Shown: positions 1 through 9,000 of the stretch, piece after piece
Position numbering within the stretch: the first letter of the stretch is position 1
Layout: every line of letters begins with the position of its first letter
DNA from: a virus
Length of the DNA: 41,958 nucleotides
Strand: one strand, 5' to 3'
IMG/VR virus record: IMGVR_UViG_3300042892_000618
Location: 1-41,958 of that record
Program-made: the position numbers and the translations under genes
The notes under the pieces: model-generated
The model's database searches: none
Told to the model about the DNA's origin: nothing
The model's input: the letters and a program-made list of their open reading frames with translations, nothing else

Positions 1-1
1 C

Positions 2-814
2 ATCACTACTGTAATTAGTGTTGTTTGGAATGTACTAAGAACTGGTCTTGAGCTTGCTTGGAGAGGTATCCAAGTAGTTTGGGACTTACTTGTCGCAGGT
101 GTTCGACTTTATATAGACGGTGTTACAAGAATAATTAGTGTTGTTTGGAATATCTTAACGACTGGTCTTGAACTTGCCTGGGCAGGTATTCAAAGAGTAT
201 GGGGGATAATTAGAACAGGTGTAGAAGGCTTTATAACAAGATTGAGAAATACTTTAGGTAATGTGTGGGGTGCATTAAGAACTGGTCTCAATACTGTTTG
301 GGCAGGTATTCAAACAGTCTGGACTAGAATAATTACTTTTATTACTGGTATTAGAGCAAGAATTGCAAGTGCAGCAGCAGGAGTGTGGAATGGCCTTACA
401 ACAGGTCTTCAGACTGTTATTAACATAATTATTAGCGGAATTAACATTATTATTCGTGCAATTAATAGAATTAAAATTCCATCAATTGGTATTGGAGCAC
501 TAAAGACTCCTGCAGTCGGGTTTAATCTCGCAACAATTCCACCAGTTAAACTTGCTGAAGGCGGTGTAGTACGGCCAACTAGAAACGGAACATTTGCTCA
601 GTTGGCCGAAGCTGGAAAGTCTGAGCGCGTAGAGCCACTTGATGCTGATGGTCTGTCTGTTCGTGACCGCGCAATCATTGCCGAACTATCTGGTGGTGGT
701 AAAGGTACAACAATTAATATGGTAGTCAATCCTTCTGCTGATATGGATGAGCGTGAATTAGCAGCAATTGTCTCTCGTCAGATTGCATTCCAACTTCGTA
801 GAGGAGCCGCATAA
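2..814 (+). CDS. Tape measure protein, C-terminal part (5' partial)
   Basis: The reading frame is open from the left edge of the window, so only the C-terminal 270 residues are present. The first part consists of hydrophobic helical repeats of 40 residues with regularly spaced tryptophans (VVWN, ELAW, GIQ.VW). A very hydrophobic Ile-rich stretch follows (about codons 138-160), then a polar C-terminal domain containing AEGGVVRPTRNGTFAQLAE. That last motif is common at the end of siphovirus tape measure proteins. The tape measure sets tail length and sits inside the tail tube. The stop codon overlaps the start of the next gene (TAATG), and the next genes are tail-tip proteins, which fits the usual siphovirus order. 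Internal ATGs, such as the one near 242, should not be taken as the start because homologous repeats continue upstream of them. Confidence 0.88.
   Translation: MTTVISVVWNVLRTGLELAWRGIQVVWDLLVAGVRLYIDGVTRIISVVWNILTTGLELAWAGIQRVWGIIRTGVEGFITRLRNTLGNVWGALRTGLNTVWAGIQTVWTRIITFITGIRARIASAAAGVWNGLTTGLQTVINIIISGINIIIRAINRIKIPSIGIGALKTPAVGFNLATIPPVKLAEGGVVRPTRNGTFAQLAEAGKSERVEPLDADGLSVRDRAIIAELSGGGKGTTINMVVNPSADMDERELAAIVSRQIAFQLRRGAA
20..430 (+). repeat. 40-residue (120-nt) tandem repeats in the tape measure gene
   Basis: Three full repeats begin at 20, 140 and 260, and a partial fourth begins at 380. Each starts with (V/N/G)VW(N/G) and carries TGL near repeat position 8 and GIQ near position 16. 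DNA conservation is clear between the first two copies (TTAGTGTTGTTTGGAAT occurs in both). Tryptophan-containing repeats of this kind are typical of tape measure proteins, where they probably line the tail lumen. The repeat continues out of the window on the left. Confidence 0.8.
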
Positions 815-1971
815 TGACATATACACAGGGCTATAAGAATAATCAAGTAGATTCATCCTTAACCCCACTTCCGCTCCCACATCTTACGGGAATGAAGTTG
901 GAGGAAGATATCTCCCTCAACGGCTTTGTTTTTAATAAAATTGACGAGTACGGAGTTGTTTGGGTAATTACTGACATCGCTGGCTGGTGGCAGCCTCCTT
1001 CACCTGACATGGTAGACATCAAGCGCGGATGGGGCGATGGTTCTTATGATGTTAAAGGTCGTTGGAATGCGCGAGACATAACTCTTGAAGGTGTAATTCT
1101 TTGTCCAGACCCCTCCCTTGCTGCTGCTGCTAGAAACCGTCTTATTACAGCAACCAATCTTGTCTACTCTGGTGCTTGGCTTAAAACTAATGAATCTCCA
1201 ATTAAAGCTTCTTGGGTACGCCTTAGCGGTGAGGCTCAGTTTGAGTCTGTATCTGCCCGTGGTCGTATTGAGTTTTCTATTGGACTTCGTGCTGCCGATC
1301 CGCTTAAGTATGAGTGGAACGCTTCTGACCCTGACGGATATTTTACTTCACAAATTCTTTGTAAATCTGCATCCCCTTCTCGTACAGGTTTAGGGACTAT
1401 TACAAATAATGGAAACTTCCCTGTTAGCACATACATAACAGTTACAGGTCCTATAGTTGGGCCAGCAGTAATCTCCAACAATACAAATGAAGAATTTATA
1501 ACAATTATTGGAAGTTTGCGTGATGCGGCTACTAGAACTATTAACAATCGTGGTCTAACTGATGGATTAGTTACTATTGGAACTACAGCAGCTCATGGAA
1601 TAGTTCCTGGAGATTCGGTAACTATTTCTGGTCTTGGTACTCCTTATAACGGAGTTCAAGTTGTTACAAGTATTGTAGGAGAGGCTACAACATCTACTCA
1701 ATTTACTTACGAGGCTACGGGAACAAATGTTTCATATGGTTCAGCATCAGGGTCTTTAGCATATGGACCTGACACTCTAGAGATTGATACATACAATAGA
1801 AACGTGTACTTAAACGGCGAGTACTTCGGTGCACGCAGTAAACTAGAGGTGTACAACGACTGGGTTACGTTATCTCCTGGAGCAAATGTAATTTCTTTCT
1901 TTGATGAAGGTGCGGCCTCAGCATCAGCAGCAAAGATTGATGTTGAATACAGGTCTGGCTACCTCGGTTAA
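814..1971 (+). CDS. Distal tail (Dit-like) / minor tail protein
   Basis: The product is 385 residues. The N-terminal half contains the pattern seen in siphovirus Dit-like proteins: a small beta-rich start, WWQPPSPDMVDIKRGWGDGS, then a segment on domain dimensions and baselines (ARDITLEGVIL, ARGRIEFSIGLRAADPLKYEW). Dit proteins form the ring joining tail tube to tail tip. Residues about 247-300 carry an extra 50-residue beta module (AAHGIVPGDSVTISGL, then PYNGVQVV) that also occurs five times in the next protein. The C-terminus (LEIDTYNRNVYLNGEY) resembles the galectin-like part of Dit/minor tail proteins. The start overlaps the tape measure stop by one base, with AGAGGAG upstream as ribosome-binding site. 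Position directly after the tape measure supports the call; the exact tail-tip role is inferred. Confidence 0.75.
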   Translation: MTYTQGYKNNQVDSSLTPLPLPHLTGMKLEEDISLNGFVFNKIDEYGVVWVITDIAGWWQPPSPDMVDIKRGWGDGSYDVKGRWNARDITLEGVILCPDPSLAAAARNRLITATNLVYSGAWLKTNESPIKASWVRLSGEAQFESVSARGRIEFSIGLRAADPLKYEWNASDPDGYFTSQILCKSASPSRTGLGTITNNGNFPVSTYITVTGPIVGPAVISNNTNEEFITIIGSLRDAATRTINNRGLTDGLVTIGTTAAHGIVPGDSVTISGLGTPYNGVQVVTSIVGEATTSTQFTYEATGTNVSYGSASGSLAYGPDTLEIDTYNRNVYLNGEYFGARSKLEVYNDWVTLSPGANVISFFDEGAASASAAKIDVEYRSGYLG

Positions 1972-1998
1972 TACACTTTACGCAAAGGAAATAATGAC

Positions 1999-4410
1999 AT
2001 GGCAAGAAACGAGATAGTACTAGCGGAGTACCGCTATTACGTTGCTGACATCTTGACTAATACTGTCATTACTGAAATTCCTTTTACTGGTGTTAAATAT
2101 CAACGTGCTTTGAGTAAGGCTGGAGCATTTTCTGGAGAAATCCCAGTCATTGAAGCAACTAGTAATCTAGATTTATACGAATCAACTATGCCAGGAAAAA
2201 CAGCACTTTATGTACTTCGTAACGGAGTCTGCGTCTGGGGAGGAATTATCTGGAGCCGCAGCTACTCCCCATCAAATAAAAGCCTAACAGTTGATGCTCA
2301 GGAATGGGTCAGTTATCTGTCTCACCGGGCTGTTTGGCAGACTCTGTATTATGGCTCTGAAAGTATCTACTGCTCAGAGTACGAAGCTGGTTCAGGTACT
2401 GCCACTGTTTACACAGATGTAGAGCATGGATTTATTGCTGGTGATACAGTAAAGATTAGTAATTTAAATCCTGCTCTTAACGGAACTCACGTTATAACTG
2501 GGACACCTTCTTTAGCAAGTTTTACTTTTGCAAGCACCGAAACCCTTACTCCTATCAGTCCATCTAGCACTGGTGTCGCAAGAACTATTGTTGATGCTTA
2601 TGACGTTACCAGAGACATTCTTGGTTGGCTTACCGATGACTTTGGCGAGAATCAATTTAGCAATGACGCCATTAAGCCAGCCTCAGAAAATGAGTATTCA
2701 GTAACTAATAAAACTATGACATCTGGCTTAGCAACTCTTACTCTTTCGCTACCTCACGATTTGATAGAGGGCCAGCTTATAGAAATTGTAGATGTTGATG
2801 CTGCTCTTGATGGGTATCAAACCATCACGGCAATACCTACCTCTACTTCAGTGTCTTTTCAGGTTTCTGGGAGTACTTCAAATATTAGTTCAGTAGCCGT
2901 AACTGGTGTAGCCACCTACAACGTAATAACAAAAACAACTGTAACTAATATCTACACTGTAGGAACTAAATCTGCATCCAACAATATTATAACTTTAACT
3001 ACTACTGTTGCTCATGATTTATCCGTTGGGGACGAGATTGCTATTCAACTAGTAGACACAAACTTTAATGGAAGATATACAGTTGCCTCTGTTCCCACTA
3101 CTACAACTTTTACATATGTAAAATCAGTAGCAGATATGGCATCTACTGCTGTAGAAGCAGGCGAACTTTCCTATAAAACAGCAGTTCTTGTCACCGATGC
3201 AGCGCACGGACTGTCAAAAAATAAAACAGTTGTAGTAGAGATAAACGATGCTGCTTATGATGGAACATTTGTAGTTTCTAAGGTAATAAACACAACAACT
3301 TTTAGATATAGCGTATTTAGCACTCTTAACGCTGCCGCCGAAGCAGTAAGTGGTGGAATTATTAAATGGGGAGGAAGAGCAGTTGCTGGAACATTTGGGT
3401 CTTTCTCTGGAAACTCTGATGCTGATATTGGCGTAACAGATCAGATAAGCAATAAGTATATTGGACTGATTCAGCAAGTATTTAGAGGATCTGATCTACG
3501 ATATTTTGACGAAATTCTTGCTGATTTTGCTAAGGACATTAATGGTTTTGAGTATCGAATTGATTGCGATTTTGAAAACGGACAGTTTACAAGAACCTTT
3601 AGATTCGTACCATTTATTCCGCCTCCTAAAAAAGTAATTGTAACTAACAAGGCTCTTACTTCTAACACTGCTACTTTAACAACACAGGATGCGCATTTGT
3701 TAGTAGTAGGTCAAGAGATTGTTGTAACTGATGTAGGGATTGCTTTTGATGGAACAATTGTTGTTGAGAGTATTCCTACAGCCACTACTTTCACTTATAA
3801 ATCATATAAACTCAATGTTCCTTCTACCCCCTGCTACGGATTTATTGGTTTAGTTCACCCTACAAGTGTTTTAGGCGCAGACCAGTATGTTTTTGAATAC
3901 CCTGGAAATATTATTGAATTTAAAATTGACGAGTCAGCAGAGGAATCTGCTACCCGCATGTGGGTTGGTGGGAATAATGATGGTCTTGACGGTGAAGCAA
4001 GTCAACCTTATGCTGCAGCAAGTTCTTTAGATTTGTTAGGGGCTGGCTGGCCAATACTTGACCAGATTGAATCTAGCTCTAATGACCAAGCAGGAGAGGC
4101 GATGCTCTATGACTATGCTGAAGAGTATCTTTTAGAGGCTAGACCACCTGAGATGACTTTTAGTATTGACGTTAATGGCTCCTTATCTCCTGTAGTTGGA
4201 GACTATCTCCCAGGAGATTGGTGCACCATTATTATTGATGACGACTTTGTTAGAATGCGTATTGGTAGTGATTTAGAGCCACGATCTGATGTAATTGTTC
4301 GTAAGATTGTTGGCTACTCAGTTAGCGTTCCAGATTCTCCAACATTTCCAGAGCAAGTAACATTAGAACTTATTAGTGAGTTTAAGGAGGACAGACGCAA
4401 TGCCAAGTAG
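1999..4410 (+). CDS. Minor tail protein with five inserted beta modules
   Basis: The product is 803 residues, preceded by AAAGGA. The N-terminus (FTGVKYQRALSKAGAFSGEI, then LYVLRNGVCVWGGIIWSRSY) and the C-terminus (GDYLPGDWCTIIIDDDF) match the layout of the second minor tail protein of many actinobacterial siphophages, which lies after Dit and is thought to form the tail-tip hub (Gp37-like). Between these ends, at about residues 130-179, 240-290, 324-374, 391-438 and 551-604, sit five copies of a roughly 50-residue module. Each has an (A/P)H(G/D)L...G..(V/I) core, an NG/DG turn and a TTFTY-type end strand. The modules make the protein longer than a simple hub protein. It overlaps the next gene by 11 bases. 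Assignment is by position and motif only. Confidence 0.7.
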   Translation: MARNEIVLAEYRYYVADILTNTVITEIPFTGVKYQRALSKAGAFSGEIPVIEATSNLDLYESTMPGKTALYVLRNGVCVWGGIIWSRSYSPSNKSLTVDAQEWVSYLSHRAVWQTLYYGSESIYCSEYEAGSGTATVYTDVEHGFIAGDTVKISNLNPALNGTHVITGTPSLASFTFASTETLTPISPSSTGVARTIVDAYDVTRDILGWLTDDFGENQFSNDAIKPASENEYSVTNKTMTSGLATLTLSLPHDLIEGQLIEIVDVDAALDGYQTITAIPTSTSVSFQVSGSTSNISSVAVTGVATYNVITKTTVTNIYTVGTKSASNNIITLTTTVAHDLSVGDEIAIQLVDTNFNGRYTVASVPTTTTFTYVKSVADMASTAVEAGELSYKTAVLVTDAAHGLSKNKTVVVEINDAAYDGTFVVSKVINTTTFRYSVFSTLNAAAEAVSGGIIKWGGRAVAGTFGSFSGNSDADIGVTDQISNKYIGLIQQVFRGSDLRYFDEILADFAKDINGFEYRIDCDFENGQFTRTFRFVPFIPPPKKVIVTNKALTSNTATLTTQDAHLLVVGQEIVVTDVGIAFDGTIVVESIPTATTFTYKSYKLNVPSTPCYGFIGLVHPTSVLGADQYVFEYPGNIIEFKIDESAEESATRMWVGGNNDGLDGEASQPYAAASSLDLLGAGWPILDQIESSSNDQAGEAMLYDYAEEYLLEARPPEMTFSIDVNGSLSPVVGDYLPGDWCTIIIDDDFVRMRIGSDLEPRSDVIVRKIVGYSVSVPDSPTFPEQVTLELISEFKEDRRNAK
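2390..3815 (+). repeat. Five diverged copies of a ~50-residue tail module (sixth copy at 1556-1730)
   Basis: Approximate copy positions are 2390-2540, 2719-2880, 2967-3125, 3172-3320 and 3652-3815, with another in the preceding gene at 1556-1730. The shared protein pattern is: short beta strand ending in T, then AHGL/AHDL, then G(D/Q).(V/I).(I/V), then (F/Y/L)(N/D)G, then a strand ending in TTTFTY. Copies differ widely at DNA level, so they are old. Copies 2 to 4 lie close to one another. Confidence 0.7.
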
Positions 4411-6016
4411 ACGTAGAGCCAGAAGTAAAAACTTAGGCACAAACCTTGCTGATGTTCAGCGCAGAATGCGCTACTTAGAGCGTCGCCCTGTCCGTACAAA
4501 ACTACAGCGAAAGACAGTTACTGCTGCCAATATTAAGCCTGAAACTATTACAGCAGATGAAGTTAATTTTGGTACAGCAATAATAACTACTGAAACAGAT
4601 ACAAACAATGTTGCTGTAGATAACCCTAAAGACGGTTTGTTAATTGTTAGTTCTACAAATGGTTCATCTTCCGTCTACTCTGGAAGTGATGATGCTTTTA
4701 TTTCAATTACTGATATTGCTGCGCAAGATGCTGCTGATGCTGCCCTTGAAGAAGCTGCAGCCGCCGCAGATGCCGCCCTTGCCGCCGAGGCTGCCGCTCA
4801 GGCCGCCGAGGATGAGGCTCTTGCTTCTTCTACCGCTGCTTTTGATGCGTCAGAAGCTGCTGCTGCTGCCGAGGCTGCTGCTCAGATCTCTTCTGATGGT
4901 GCTGCTGCTGCTGCCGATGCTGCTCTGGCTTCTGCTGATGGTGCTGGCGATGCTCTTGCACAGGCTCTAGCTTCCGCTGAGGCTGCTCAGGCTGCTGCTG
5001 ATCAAGCCACCGCATCCGCTGAAGCTGCAGCCGCCGCTGATGACGCAGCAGTTCTCGCCGCTGAAGAAGCCGCCGCAGCAGACGCCGCAGCAGGTATCGC
5101 CGCTGAAGAAGCCGCCGCAGCAGACGCCGCAGCAGCTCTCGCCGCTGAACAGGCTGGATATGCCGCTCTACAAGCCGAAGATGCTGCTGATTCTGCTGGG
5201 CTTGCTGTCGATGAAGCTGCAGCAGCAGCGGCATCCGCACTTGCTGCAACAGAATCTGCTAATAAAAAGAACAGCGTATTTAGAGCACCAGCGTCTGCAT
5301 ACGCACCTGCTACAGCACCAACAGCAAATACTATTGGTGATATTTGGTTTGATACGACCCCGCTTACAAACGATAATGGAGCTGGCGGAGCTAAACCAAA
5401 AAGATGGAATGGAACAATTTGGGAACCATTTGGTCTTAGTTACGCTGCAATTACAAGTATTGATGCTGACACAATCACTACAGGAACTTTAACTGGTAGA
5501 ACTATAAAAACATCAGCATCTGGTAACAGAGTTGAGTTGTCAAATTCAGATGTAATTAGTTTTTATAATAATGATGGCGTTACTGTTGGAACTATTCAAC
5601 CTGGTTTTTCAAATGAAGGATTGATTTTAACTGCAGGTTCAGGTGGCTCTAGCTTACGAATGACTGGAGACGACTGGGCGGCTGATTCTTCTATTTTTTT
5701 AGAAACAAACAATAACGGTGGGTCAATTATTATGTTTGATGATACCTACGATGGAGAAGCTGGAGGCGGTATATTTATTACCGCATCCAACCTTTATATG
5801 CAGGGTAATGGAGGCTGGCAAATAAGTGATCTTGGTTCTGGCTCAGTAATCTACGGTTTCAATGGTGATTTATCTCTAGGTGGTGGCCTAATTACTTTGT
5901 CAGGAGATGTTTATGTATCAGGAGATTTAACTTTAAGTCCTGGAACTTATCAACAAGGAACTGGTCAACCAACAGGAACACCCTCTGAAGGTACTATAGT
6001 ATTTAGATACGTATAA
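4400..6016 (+). CDS. Alanine-rich tail fibre protein
   Basis: The product is 538 residues. I chose the ATG at 4400 because a strong AAGGAGG lies nine bases before it; an in-frame ATG at 4376 would overlap the previous gene further and lacks this site. Domains: a basic N-terminus (MPSRRRARSKN) followed by a short leader containing TAANIKPETITADEVNFGTA; residues about 110-290 almost purely Ala/Glu/Asp, expected to form a long helical coiled-coil shaft; a small motif like those in other phage fibres (TIGDIWFDTTP, RWNGTIWEPFG); then ITSIDADTITTGTLTGRTI and a beta-rich Gly/Ser C-terminal region. This is the usual plan of a trimeric side or central tail fibre. Its position after the minor tail proteins supports that. 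The receptor is unknown. Confidence 0.7.
   Translation: MPSRRRARSKNLGTNLADVQRRMRYLERRPVRTKLQRKTVTAANIKPETITADEVNFGTAIITTETDTNNVAVDNPKDGLLIVSSTNGSSSVYSGSDDAFISITDIAAQDAADAALEEAAAAADAALAAEAAAQAAEDEALASSTAAFDASEAAAAAEAAAQISSDGAAAAADAALASADGAGDALAQALASAEAAQAAADQATASAEAAAAADDAAVLAAEEAAAADAAAGIAAEEAAAADAAAALAAEQAGYAALQAEDAADSAGLAVDEAAAAAASALAATESANKKNSVFRAPASAYAPATAPTANTIGDIWFDTTPLTNDNGAGGAKPKRWNGTIWEPFGLSYAAITSIDADTITTGTLTGRTIKTSASGNRVELSNSDVISFYNNDGVTVGTIQPGFSNEGLILTAGSGGSSLRMTGDDWAADSSIFLETNNNGGSIIMFDDTYDGEAGGGIFITASNLYMQGNGGWQISDLGSGSVIYGFNGDLSLGGGLITLSGDVYVSGDLTLSPGTYQQGTGQPTGTPSEGTIVFRYV
4720..5255 (+). repeat. Alanine-rich, low-complexity coding tract with a 39-bp exact repeat
   Basis: This stretch is dominated by GCN codons with interspersed GAA/GAT. 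A 39-bp sequence at 5055-5093 is repeated exactly at 5097-5135 (42-bp period, 14 residues), encoding AAEEAAAADAAA. The antisense and shifted frames produce long Leu- or Gln-rich open frames that are only shadows of this tract. Confidence 0.8.
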
Positions 6017-6042
6017 GATTGAGATAGGGTAAAAGACGCAAG

Positions 6043-9000
6043 ATGCCAACATACATTAACTCGGGCTCCTGGAAACAGGTTAAGGATATCTATATCCGCG
6101 TCGGGACTGCGTGGAAGACTGTTAATAGCGCCTGGGTCAGAGTTGGTAATCTTTGGAAGCAGGTTCACAGTCCTGTAGAAACACCGTACCCAAGTGGCGA
6201 CATAACAATTCGTGACTACTTAGATGTAAATATTATTGATAACGATGTCTATCTTGCAAATGTTGGTGACACAATTTATGGCCACAGAGGTCCTACTTGG
6301 CTTAATAACCCTACTGCTTTCCAATACAGATGGAGATACGCCACTGAATCTGGTGGTCCGTATCAGGCTTTTTCTCCTGCCGAGACATCAACATCTCATC
6401 CATCCCCTCTAAACACAGCGTCACCGATAGCACGTATTAATGAGTGGGACGGCAGATGGATTGTTTATGAGGTTCGTGCTGAGAACGCATTAGGTTATTC
6501 AGAATGGTTTACAAGTATAAATGAAGCTCACCTAGTTAAATACAAACCGCAAAATTTAACAATATCTATCACTGGAACCCCTGGACCTTCTTCAACTCTT
6601 ACTGCAACAAATACATGGCAAACTACTTTTATAAATTCTGGAGACTGGACGCCCTCTGAGTATTCTTATGTTTGGTATGACAACGACACCGAAGAAATTA
6701 TTCTCGAGACTACTCATCCAACAAATACCTTTACCCCTGCCATTGAAGACTTAGGTAGAAACGTAAGAGTTGAAGTCACTGCAGTAAACTCTGGTGGAAG
6801 TACTACCGCTGTAAGTGCCGCAGTTGGTCCAATTGAGTTTGTTCTTGCTGTAGATATTCCTACTGTTACTCAGTCAAATGACAGCATTGTCCTCGACAAC
6901 AGAGGAGGAATTATTAATGCAGTTATGGCTAAAGTTTCTACAACTATTTATGGTGTAACTGCTTATACATCTTACAGAGTCAGATATAGATATAGAAACG
7001 TACAGACTGGAGTTTATTTACTAGACGGTGCTACTTCAACAGCAACGGCTTCTTGGGAAACATATACTTCTAATTCTTCAGGGGTTGGTGGGATATCAAG
7101 TGTAGTAGTTGATAATGTAAACAATGTTGCTACTTTACATGATTTATTTTTTATAAATGAATATTATTATGACGGATCTACATATACCGCTGGATCAGTC
7201 ACTAATGGCGCAAAATATCAAATTGAGATTCAGGTAAGCGTAGTAAGAACTGACAATTCGACTGTCAGCCAAACTCTTATTTATGGAATAAGTGCAGCCC
7301 CTGTTGCAACAATTACTACTGCTTCTACTACAGTAGGTACTAATAACGATTTAGTTTTTACTGGAACTGTTGGTGGTCTTGCTGGTAAGCCAGCCTACCC
7401 TGTAGAGGTTTTCTTAGATTTTGATGATGGAACTGTTGATACTCAACTATTTTCGGAGGGAGATAGAAATCCTACATACTCCATAACTCATCAGTTCGAG
7501 TCTGCTGGCACCTACGACGTAGAAGTTTCGACAGACCCCATATACACATCTGCAATCAAATCAATAACGGTTATTACAGCTCCAGGTTCTTTTAATATAG
7601 TAAGCGTTGTAAAAGGTCTCTCGAATGGAACTACAAGACCATTAACAGTTACTTGGGGAGAATCTGTTAATGCAACCGCCTATGAAGTACAAATTCAAAA
7701 ACAGGAGTCAGGTTTAACTGGGTGGGTAACTATTCAAACTTTTGCTGATTCTAATTACACTATAGCGCCAACATTAACAGAAGTTTTTAACGTAGCGGTT
7801 GCAAAGTATTATCAAGTATCAGTACGTGCTACTAGATTTACAGATTTAGCTACCGCTGCCTATTCTGGCGGCGGAACTCTTGCAAATCCTAACTATGTAG
7901 AAGCCGATGGAATTCCTGCTGGAGCGCCTACATCTCTTTCTGTATCAGACATTGCTACAACAAGTGCAACTATATCTTTTACTGCTCCTACTTCTTTTGG
8001 AAGCGCTGGTCTATATACATACCAATGGAGCCTAGATAACATTACTTGGGCTAGTTCTTTCTCTAATACATCTCCTGTTTATCCATATGGCTTAACTGCA
8101 GGAACTTCTACAACAGTATATGTAAGAGCGCTAAATCTGGATGATGTTGGCGGTACAGCAGCCTCTATTACATTTACCACCGCCAATCCACCAGGAGCAT
8201 TTAATATAACTTCTGCAGTTAAGGCTGCTTATAGCGCTAGTTTAGCAAGGTCTAATGCCGCAGGGAATAGTTATCCTGGAAACGGTGGCCGAGCAATCAC
8301 TATCAACTGGTCTCAGTCAGCCAATGCTACTCAATACGAAGTACAAGTTGAGGGACGAAATTATCATCCTATTGTAAATCCCTCGGCTTCACTTTCATGG
8401 ACGATGCTTAGAGAGTTAGACTTTGCAGGTTATGTAAATGAACCTACACGCACAGAAGTTTTTAACGCTTTTAATTATTATCAATATAGAGTTACAGCGC
8501 GAGCTCGTGTAGGTGGTAATATTCAATCAGCAGCATATTCTGATGGTGGTTCTGCTGCTTTCCCTGAATATTTTACTGTGACTGGAACAGGCCCTGGAAA
8601 ACCTACAATTGGAACTATTACTCCTTCAACAACAAGTGCATCTGTTGCATTTACTAACCCGACAAGTCCTGGCTCCGCACCTTTTATATTTTCTCAGTGG
8701 TCTCTTGACGAAGCAAACTGGAATACTGTAAATACTTCACCTTTTACCATCTCAGATTTAAATGATAATTTTTCTTATGCGGTCTACATGCGCTCGTTAA
8801 ACTATGACGGCGAATCCTCTGCTACACCTCACGCCTTTAAGTCATTCACAACACTTGTTGCAAAACCCCCTAACACTCCTACATCACCTACAACATCAAG
8901 TGTGACAAGTACCAACATAACATTTAGTTGGACGGCGCCTAATACAGATGCTACCCATGATGCTGCTACAAGTTACTTGGTCTATACCAATTCTACTGGT

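Noticed and set aside
242-814. Starting the tape measure gene at the ATG near 242
   Set aside because: The 40-residue repeats continue upstream in the same frame to the window edge.
4376-4399. Starting the alanine-rich fibre at 4376
   Set aside because: The strong AAGGAGG sits between this ATG and the ATG at 4400 and would be inside the gene.
4644-5492. Leu-rich plus frame and Gln-rich minus frame in the alanine tract
   Set aside because: Shifted and antisense readings of GCN-rich codons within the fibre gene.
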